This document shows, piece after piece, positions 58,735 to 64,000 of a stretch of DNA of 64,000 nt. Under the pieces are notes generated by a model. That model ran no database searches, was not told the DNA's origin, and was given only the letters and a program-made list of their open reading frames with translations. The stretch lies in NCBI RefSeq assembly GCF_013155125.1, contig NZ_CP053564.1, positions 3,727,501-3,791,500 on the forward strand, written 5' to 3'. Every line of letters starts with the position of its first letter. Position 1 is the first letter of the stretch. Both the position numbers and the translations under genes were made by a program. Source of the DNA: Pseudonocardia broussonetiae (GTDB lineage: Bacteria; Actinomycetota; Actinomycetes; Mycobacteriales; Pseudonocardiaceae).

Positions 58735-59147
58735 CGTCGCCCGGACCCTCACCTCCTGGCCGTGTGACGTCAGTCGCTCCTCCAGGCAGGGCTGCTCCAG
58801 CGTGGAGGCCGTGCCCGGCAGCCCGACGTGCCTCAGGACGGCGGCGCGGACGGCGGCGGCGGTGACGTCGGCGCTGCGCAGCACCTCCGATGTCGACGGG
58901 CGGCGGCGATCACGTCCGCCACCAGGTGCATCGTGTCGGGGCACAGGACCAGCAGGTCGGCGCCCCCGTCCTGCAGCGAACGCGCGACGGCGGCGAGCTC
59001 GGCCCCCGCGCGCTCCCGGTCCGCCGGTGAGCTGGAGCTCCTCGATCCCGGCGACGTCGACCGACGCCAGCAGCAGCCGCGCGGGGTGCGGACCGCCCAG
59101 CCGCTCGACTCCCGGCTCGTGCCCCCGAGCAGTCCGATCGTCCGCAC
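58735..59147 (-). pseudogene. Degenerate aspartate/glutamate racemase
   Basis: On the minus strand, pieces of an aspartate/glutamate racemase appear in two alternating frames. VRTIGLLGGTSRESS begins at GTG 59147; then GPHPARLLLASVDVAGIEEL in another frame; then ADLLVLCPDTMHLVADVI in the first frame; then RSADVTAAAVRAAVLRHVGL and TLEQPCLEERLTSHGQE in the second. At least three frameshifts are needed and the C-terminal half is missing. CPDTMH keeps the first catalytic Cys. No intact copy is in the window. Confidence 0.78.
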
Positions 59148-59166
59148 GGTGGGCGACACTGGCGCG

Positions 59167-59982
59167 GTGAAGCAGGGAAGCGTGACCTTCGTCGGAGCCG
59201 GGCCCGGAGCGGCCGATCTCATCACGCTGCGCGGCGCGCGGCGCATCGCCGAGGCCGACGTGGTCGTCTGGGCGGCGTCGCTGGTGATGGAGGAGTGCGT
59301 CACCGAGCACGCGCGGGCCGACGCCGAGCTCGTCGACTCCTCCCAGATCGCCCACGACGACGTCCTCGCGCTCTACCGCCGCGCCGCCGCCGAGGGGCTC
59401 GCCGTCGCGCGGGTGCACTCGGGCGACCCCTCGCTGTGGGGCGCGGTGCAGGAGCAGTACGACGCGGCCGTCGAGATGGGGCTGTCGGTCGAGATCGTGC
59501 CCGGGGTGTCGGCGTTCGGCGCGGCGGCCGCGGCGGCGGGGCGGGAGCTGACGATCCCCGAGGTCGCGCAGTCGGTGGTGCTGTGCCGGCTCGAGGGCGG
59601 CAAGACCCCGATGCCCGAGCGCGAGAAGCTGCGCGAGTTCGCCCGCCACGGCACCACGATGGCGATCTTCCTGTCGGCGGCGCGGACGTCGCAGATGGTC
59701 GAGGAGCTGCGCGAGGGCGGCTACCCCGACGACACCCCGGTCGTGGTCGCCTACCGCACCACCTGGCCCGACGAGCTGACGATCCGCTGCCGCCTCGACG
59801 AGGTCGTGGGCGTGTGCAAGGAGCGCAAGCTCTGGCGCCAGACGCTGTTCCTGGTGGGCGCGGCGCTCGGCGCGAAGGGCACCCGCAGCCACCTCTACCA
59901 CGCGGGCCACTTCCACACCTTCCGCAAGCCCGACGCCGAGGCCCGGCGCGCGCTGCGCGCCGCCCGCGCCGCCACCCCGTGA
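59167..59982 (+). CDS. cobM: Precorrin-4 C11-methyltransferase
   Basis: A 271-residue SAM-dependent tetrapyrrole methylase. VTFVGAGPGAADLITLRGAR, ASLVMEECVTEH, VHSGDPSLWGAVQEQ, IVPGVSAFGAAAAAAGRELT and TRSHLYHAGHFHTFR fit CobM/CbiF. The GTG start lies six bases after GACACT, so the transcript may be leaderless, starting its own unit downstream of the racemase pseudogene. Confidence 0.94.
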   Translation: MKQGSVTFVGAGPGAADLITLRGARRIAEADVVVWAASLVMEECVTEHARADAELVDSSQIAHDDVLALYRRAAAEGLAVARVHSGDPSLWGAVQEQYDAAVEMGLSVEIVPGVSAFGAAAAAAGRELTIPEVAQSVVLCRLEGGKTPMPEREKLREFARHGTTMAIFLSAARTSQMVEELREGGYPDDTPVVVAYRTTWPDELTIRCRLDEVVGVCKERKLWRQTLFLVGAALGAKGTRSHLYHAGHFHTFRKPDAEARRALRAARAATP

Positions 59983-59994
59983 CGGAGCCCCGCC

Positions 59995-60064
59995 ACCTCG
60001 CACACCCGCTGCGCACCTCGCACACCGCCGACGGTGTGCGAGGTCGCCACCCGCTGTGCGAGGT
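59995..60064. repeat. Four 10-bp words at exact 20-bp spacing
   Basis: ACCTCGCACA occurs at 59995 and 60015; its inverse TGTGCGAGGT occurs at 60035 and 60055. Successive copies start exactly 20 bp apart, two direct followed by two inverted, so the block is a nested dyad. The inner pair makes a 13-bp stem with a CCGA loop. The last copy supplies the GAGGT ribosome-binding site of cobL. Confidence 0.85.
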
Positions 60065-60070
60065 CGCGTC

Positions 60071-61234
60071 GTGCTGACCGTCGTCGGCGTCGACGGCTCC
60101 CCGCTGCCCCCCGCCGCCTCGGCGGCGCTCGCGCAGGCCGAGGTCGTCGCCGGGGCCGCGCGCTACCTGCACCTCGCACCCGCGGGCGCCGAGCGGGTCG
60201 CGATGGGGCCGGTCGACGCCGCCCTCGACGCGCTCGACGGCCGCCGCGGCGTCGTCCTGGCCAGCGGCGACCCCGGCTTCTTCGGCATCGTCCGGCTCCT
60301 GCGCGCCCGCGGGCACGACCCGGTCGTGCTGCCGGCCCGCTCGTCGGTGCAGCGGGCGTTCGCGCGGATCGGGCGGCCCTGGGACGACGTCGCCGTGGTC
60401 AGCGCGCACGGACGCGCGCTGGGCCCCGCCGTCAACGTCTGCCGCGCGCGCCCCGCGACCGCCGTGCTCACCGCCCCCGGCGCCGGTCCCGCCGAGATCG
60501 GCGCGGCGCTGCACGGGTGGGAGCGCACGCTCGTCGTCGCCGAGGACCTGGACGGCCCGCACGAGCGGGTCAGCACCGTGACCCCGGACGAGGCCGCCGC
60601 CCGCACCTGGCGCGACCCGAACGTCGTGCTCTGCCTGCGCGACCCCGACGCCGTGCCCGACCCCGCCTGGATCGCCGGCGGCCCGCCGCGCCCCGGCGGA
60701 TGGGCGCTGCCCGACGACGCCTTCGCCCACCGCGCCGGCATGGTCACCAAGGCCGAGGTCCGCGCGCTCGCGCTGGCCCGACTCGCCCCCGCGCCGGGCG
60801 TGCTCGTGTGGGACGTCGGCGCGGGCTCCGGCTCGGTCGGCGTCGAGTGCGCGCGGCTCGGCGCGGCCGTGGTCGCCGTCGAGCGCCGCCCCGACGACGC
60901 CGCCCGCGTCCGCGAGAACGCCGCCGCGCACGGCGTCGACGTGCGGGTGGTGGAGGGCGGGGCCCCGGCCGCGCTGGCCGGGCTGCCGCAGCCCGACGCC
61001 GTGTTCGTCGGCGGGGGAGGCCCCGACGTCGTCGCGGCCGCGGCGGCCACCGGGGCGCCGCGCGTCGTCGTCGCCCTCGCCGCGCTCGACCGCCTCGCCC
61101 CGACCCGCGACGCCCTGCACGCCTACCGCGTCGAGGGCGTCCAGCTCGCGGCGTCGCGGCTGGCCGACCTGCCCGGCGGCAGCGTCCGCCTCGCCGCCAC
61201 CAACCCGATCCTGCTGCTCTGGGGAGAACTGTGA
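60071..61234 (+). CDS. cobL: Precorrin-6Y C5,15-methyltransferase (decarboxylating), CbiE-CbiT fusion
   Basis: A 387-residue fusion. Residues 1-200 are CbiE-like methylase (VLASGDPGFFGIVRLLRARG, VVSAHGRALG). Residues 215-387 are CbiT-like methylase (RAGMVTKAEVRALALARL and SAM-binding VWDVGAGSGSVGVECARLG). It methylates C5 and C15 and removes the acetate carboxylate at C12. GTG at 60071 with GAGGT six bases upstream; an in-frame GTG 15 bases earlier is less likely. Its stop overlaps the next gene. Confidence 0.93.
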   Translation: MLTVVGVDGSPLPPAASAALAQAEVVAGAARYLHLAPAGAERVAMGPVDAALDALDGRRGVVLASGDPGFFGIVRLLRARGHDPVVLPARSSVQRAFARIGRPWDDVAVVSAHGRALGPAVNVCRARPATAVLTAPGAGPAEIGAALHGWERTLVVAEDLDGPHERVSTVTPDEAAARTWRDPNVVLCLRDPDAVPDPAWIAGGPPRPGGWALPDDAFAHRAGMVTKAEVRALALARLAPAPGVLVWDVGAGSGSVGVECARLGAAVVAVERRPDDAARVRENAAAHGVDVRVVEGGAPAALAGLPQPDAVFVGGGGPDVVAAAAATGAPRVVVALAALDRLAPTRDALHAYRVEGVQLAASRLADLPGGSVRLAATNPILLLWGEL

Positions 61235-62910
61235 ACCGACCGACAACGGGGATCGCGCTGTTCGCCGTCACCGACGCCGGCCGCCGCGCCGCCGCCGAGC
61301 TGGCGCCCGCCCTCGGCGCGGAGGTCCGGGCGCTCGACGAGCTCCCGGCGCTGTGGCCCGCCCTCGACGCCGCCGTGTTCTGCCTGGCCACCGGCGCCAC
61401 CGTGCGGCTGATCGCGCCGCTGCTGTCCGACAAGCGCACCGACCCCGGCGTGGTCTGCGTCGACGAGGCCCGCCGCTTCGCCGTCGCGCTCACCGGCGGG
61501 CACGAGGGCGGGGCCAACGCGCTCGCGACCCGCGTGGCGGCCCTGCTCGGCGCCGAGCCGGTCATCACGACGGCCTCCGACGCGGCCGGGTCCACCGGGC
61601 TCGACGAGCTCGCCGCGCTCCTGGACGCCGAGGTCGACGGCGACGCCGCCGCGGCCGGCACCGCGCTGCTCGACGGCGCCGCCCGCGTGGAGAACCCGCT
61701 CGGTCTGCCGCTGCCCCCGCTCCCGCCGCTGGTCGGCGAGCCGCGCCACACCATCACGATCAGCGACCGCGCGGCCCCCGGCGCCGCCCCGGCGTGGACG
61801 GTGCTGGTGCCCAGGACGCTGGTCGTGGGCATCGGCAGCGCGCGCGGCGTGACCCCCGCCGCCGTCGCGCAGACGCTGCGCCGCGTCGAGGACGAGCTGG
61901 GCTTCGACCTGCGCGCCGTGCGGGCCGTCGCGTCGGTCGACCTCAAGGCCGACGAGGCCGGCATCCTCGCCGCGATCGCCCCGCACCCGCTGCACACCTA
62001 CCCGGCCGAGGTGCTGGCGCGCGTCGCGGTGCCCAACCCCAGCGAGGTGGTGCGCGCCGAGGTCGGCACGCCCAGCGTCGCCGAGGCCGCGGCGCTGCAC
62101 CACGCGGGGCCGGGCGCGGAGCTCGTCGTCGAGAAGGTCAAGGGCGACAACGTGACGGTGGCCGTGGCGCGGGTCCGCGCGCGCGGGCGGCTCGCGATCG
62201 TCGGCCTCGGCCCGGGGGCCGCCGACCTGCGCGTCCCGCGCGCCGACGCCGAGCTGCGCCGGGCGTCGGTCGTGGTGGGGCTCGACCAGTACGTCGACCA
62301 GGTCCGGCACCTGCTGCGCCCGGGCACCGAGGTCCGCGCCAGCGGCCTGGGCGACGAGGAGCAGCGCGCCGCCGACGCCGTCGCGCTCGCGGGCAAGGGC
62401 CTCGCGGTCGCGCTCATCGGGTCCGGCGACGCCGGCATCTACGCCATGGCCAGCCCGGCGCTGGAAGGCGCGGGTGCCGACATCGACGTCGTCGGCGTGC
62501 CGGGCGTGACCGCCGCGCTCGCCTCCGCCGCGCTGCTGGGCGCCCCGCTCGGCCACGACCACGTCCTCATCTCGCTGTCGGACCTGCACACCCCGTACCC
62601 GGTGATCGAGCAGCGCGTGGCCGCGGCGGCCGCGGCCGACCTCGTCACCTGCTTCTACAACCCCCGCAGCCGCGACCGGCACTGGCAGCTCGGCGCGGCG
62701 CTGGAGGTCTTCCGGGCCCACCGCCCGCCGTCGACGCCCGTGGGCGCCGTGCGGCAGGCCGGGCGCCCCGGGCAGCGGGTGTGGACCGCCCCGATCGCGG
62801 AGTTCGACCCGGCCGAGGTCGACATGTTCACCACGGTCGTCGTCGGGTCGAGCACGACCCGGATGGTGGCGGGGCGGATGGTGACGCCGCGGGGCTACCG
62901 CTGGCGGTGA
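61231..62910 (+). CDS. cobJ: CbiG-CobJ fusion (cobalamin ring contraction)
   Basis: A 559-residue fusion. Residues 1-315 are CbiG-like (CLATGATVRLIAPLLSDKRT, ALTGGHEGGANALAT, VVGIGSARGVTPAAVAQTLR). Residues 319-559 are precorrin-3B C17-methyltransferase (LAIVGLGPGAADLRVPRA, VGLDQYVDQV, IGSGDAGIYAMASPA, ISLSDLHTPYPVI, FYNPRSRDRHWQL). The combined protein opens the lactone and methylates C17 in ring contraction. The presence of CbiG suggests chemistry akin to the anaerobic route. GTG start overlaps cobL by four bases. Confidence 0.93.
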   Translation: MNRPTTGIALFAVTDAGRRAAAELAPALGAEVRALDELPALWPALDAAVFCLATGATVRLIAPLLSDKRTDPGVVCVDEARRFAVALTGGHEGGANALATRVAALLGAEPVITTASDAAGSTGLDELAALLDAEVDGDAAAAGTALLDGAARVENPLGLPLPPLPPLVGEPRHTITISDRAAPGAAPAWTVLVPRTLVVGIGSARGVTPAAVAQTLRRVEDELGFDLRAVRAVASVDLKADEAGILAAIAPHPLHTYPAEVLARVAVPNPSEVVRAEVGTPSVAEAAALHHAGPGAELVVEKVKGDNVTVAVARVRARGRLAIVGLGPGAADLRVPRADAELRRASVVVGLDQYVDQVRHLLRPGTEVRASGLGDEEQRAADAVALAGKGLAVALIGSGDAGIYAMASPALEGAGADIDVVGVPGVTAALASAALLGAPLGHDHVLISLSDLHTPYPVIEQRVAAAAAADLVTCFYNPRSRDRHWQLGAALEVFRAHRPPSTPVGAVRQAGRPGQRVWTAPIAEFDPAEVDMFTTVVVGSSTTRMVAGRMVTPRGYRWR

Positions 62911-62984
62911 GTCCCGGATCTGATCGGCGGCGTCCGATCCTGTCGGCCCCCTCACGGTCGGCGGCCGGGCCCGCACCCCCGGGT

Positions 62985-62990
62985 TATGCT
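62985..62990 (+). promoter_or_regulatory. -10 element for the riboswitch transcript
   Basis: TATGCT lies just before the cobalamin riboswitch core, putting a start of transcription near 62997. No clear -35 is visible. Confidence 0.5.
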
Positions 62991-62996
62991 CGCCGC

Positions 62997-63074
62997 GATC
63001 CGACTGCGTGGGAACCCGGTGCGACTCCGGGGCGGTCCCGCCACTGTGTCCCTCCGGGGGAGCCAGACCTCGCG
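62997..63074 (+). ncRNA. Cobalamin riboswitch (compact form)
   Basis: Contains the conserved core GTGGGAACCCGGTGCGACTC, then CGGTCCCGCCACTGTG and a later GAGCCAGACC, matching the GGTGxGAxTCC, GCCACTG (B12 box) and GAGCCAGA elements of cobalamin riboswitches. It is shorter than typical forms (about 80 nt). It lies 220 bp after cobJ and about 56 bp before cobH, so it should repress cobH-cbiX by hiding the ribosome-binding site or terminating when cobalamin is plentiful. Confidence 0.9.
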
Positions 63075-63129
63075 CACGTCGCCACCACCACCGCCGCACC
63101 GGGCGAGGAACACCCGGGGAGGAGCAGCC

Positions 63130-63711
63130 GTGCGCACCGTGCACCCCATCGAGACCGAGTCCTACGCGATCCTGCGCACCCGCCTCGACACCGCCGACCT
63201 GCCGCCGCTCACCCGCGCCGTGGTCGAGCGGGTCGTGCACACCACCGCCGACCCGTCCTGGGCGGGCGACCTGGTCTGCGACGAGGGCGCCCTGCGCGCC
63301 GGCCGCGCGGCCCTGCTGGCGGGGGCGCCGCTGGTCACCGACGTGCGGATGGTCGCGGTCGGGGTCACCGCGCGGCCGTCGGTCGTCGCGCTGGACCTGG
63401 CCCCCGTCGCCGCGCCCGGGCTCACCCGCTCGGCCACCGGCATCCGCGCCGCCGCGGCGCAGTACCCGGACGGCGCGGTGTGGGTGATCGGCAACGCCCC
63501 CACCGCGCTCGACGAGCTGCTGCGCACCGGCGTGCGGAGCCCGCTCGTGATCGGGCTGCCCGTCGGGTTCGTCGGGTCGGTCGCGGCCAAGGCGGCGCTG
63601 CGGGCGGCAGGCTGGCCGTCGGTGTCCAACCGCTCCGAGCGCGGGGGAGCCGCCGCCGCGGCCGCCGCCGTCAACGCCCTGCTCTACGCCGATGGAGAGG
63701 ACCCCTCGTGA
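63130..63711 (+). CDS. cobH: Precorrin-8X methylmutase
   Basis: A 193-residue enzyme that moves a methyl group from C11 to C12. HPIETESYAILRTRLDTADL, the catalytic His in ERVVHTTADPSWAGDLV, VTDVRMVAVGV and a terminal PLVIGLPVGFVGSVAAK are characteristic. GTG start with GGGGAGGAG seven bases upstream. Preceded by the cobalamin riboswitch and coupled to the next gene by a GTGA overlap. Confidence 0.94.
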   Translation: MRTVHPIETESYAILRTRLDTADLPPLTRAVVERVVHTTADPSWAGDLVCDEGALRAGRAALLAGAPLVTDVRMVAVGVTARPSVVALDLAPVAAPGLTRSATGIRAAAAQYPDGAVWVIGNAPTALDELLRTGVRSPLVIGLPVGFVGSVAAKAALRAAGWPSVSNRSERGGAAAAAAAVNALLYADGEDPS

Positions 63712-64000
63712 ACACGCCCCTGATGCTGGCCGGCCACGGCACGGTCGACGCCGCGGGGGTGGCGGAGTTCGTCTCCTTCACCGACCGCCTGCGCCGCCTG
63801 CTGGCCGCCGAGGACGTCGACGTCGACGGCGGGTTCATCGAGCTGTCGCAGCCCACCGTGCACGAGGCGTGGGAGCGGCTCACCGGCCGCGGCCACACCC
63901 ACCGCGCCGCCGTGCCGATGGTGCTCGTCGGCGCGGGCCACGCGAAGGGCGACATCCCCGCCGCGCTGGAGCGCGAGGTGCGCCGCGAGCCCGGCACCAG
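63708..64000 (+). CDS. cbiX: Sirohydrochlorin cobaltochelatase-like protein (CbiX), 5' part
   Basis: The first 97 codons are visible before the window ends. PLMLAGHGTVDAAGVAEFVS and VDGGFIELSQPTVHEAWERL match the CbiX/SirB small chelatase family, with the metal-binding His in AGHGT and a later VPMVLVGAGHAKGDI. It inserts cobalt or iron into sirohydrochlorin or related rings. Its GTG overlaps the cobH stop. The C-terminus is outside the window. Confidence 0.9.
   Translation, partial: MNTPLMLAGHGTVDAAGVAEFVSFTDRLRRLLAAEDVDVDGGFIELSQPTVHEAWERLTGRGHTHRAAVPMVLVGAGHAKGDIPAALEREVRREPGT

Noticed and set aside
58654..60003. Minus-strand frame of 449 codons opposite cobM
   Set aside because: Its C-terminal part supplies only pieces of the decayed racemase; the rest is a shadow of cobM, whose methylase motifs are intact.
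1..64000. Prophage, integrative element or defence island
   Set aside because: No integrase, transposase, capsid, restriction, CRISPR-associated or toxin gene was recognised; gene content is chromosomal metabolic and regulatory.

Overview
The window is 64 kb of very GC-rich (roughly 75 percent) actinobacterial chromosome. Coding density is high, GTG starts are common, and many coupled genes share GTGA, ATGA or TGATG overlaps. An SsgA-like regulator, DUF5313, DUF5709 and DUF6221-type proteins, a SARP-type regulator, a WS/DGAT acyltransferase and mycobacteria-like cobalamin gene order point to Pseudonocardiaceae, most likely Pseudonocardia or a close relative (inference; no marker gene is present). 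I see no insertion sequence, prophage, tRNA, rRNA or CRISPR array.

Layout. 1-7.4 kb: DUF2243/CtaG membrane genes, manganese catalase, a hemerythrin-like protein, SelO, three poorly known small genes and a ZIP metal transporter. 7.4-9.5 kb: a collagen-like protein with 92 unbroken Gly-X-Y triplets, then 0.9 kb of non-coding DNA packed with palindromes and tandem repeats. 9.5-18.7 kb: a CGNR regulator with an Imm-5-like partner, a flavin reductase, an alpha/beta hydrolase-NTF2 fusion, a CocE-type hydrolase divergent from an enoyl-CoA hydratase and metallo-hydrolase, a TetR/VOC pair with twin operators, and an internally duplicated membrane protein. 18.7-24.6 kb: a flavin-dependent oxidation module (ribBA, flavin reductase, AraC regulator, aldehyde dehydrogenase, LLM monooxygenase). 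Three of its promoters carry the same 21-bp-spaced direct repeats. 24.6-28.1 kb: a stressosome-like operon whose first gene fuses an ECF sigma factor, a zinc-finger-like motif and an RsbT-type kinase. It is followed by RsbR, RsbS and a free RsbU N-terminal domain, with a divergent RsbW-like ATPase.

28-47.7 kb: mixed housekeeping and stress genes (DNA ligase, SARP regulator, cupin, PLP lyase, RNase Z, superoxide dismutase, HAD phosphatase, Lrp-type regulator, a divergent DUF1990 pair, SDR, TetR, SsgA-like, acyl-CoA synthetase, flavin reductase). 47.8-64 kb: a cobalamin block: cobD, cobQ, a ChlI/ChlD-like chelatase, cobO, cobB, cobM, cobL, cbiG-cobJ, a cobalamin riboswitch, cobH and the start of cbiX. 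It is interrupted by SURF1, an aldo/keto reductase, a WS/DGAT-patatin pair and a decayed aspartate/glutamate racemase.

The strongest candidates for undescribed biology are the ECF-RsbT fusion stressosome, the AraC/GGATA regulon, the superimposed divergent promoters of cobQ and SURF1, and a family of intergenic hairpins that recurs across the window. All functional calls come from reading the sequence and family knowledge; no searches were run.
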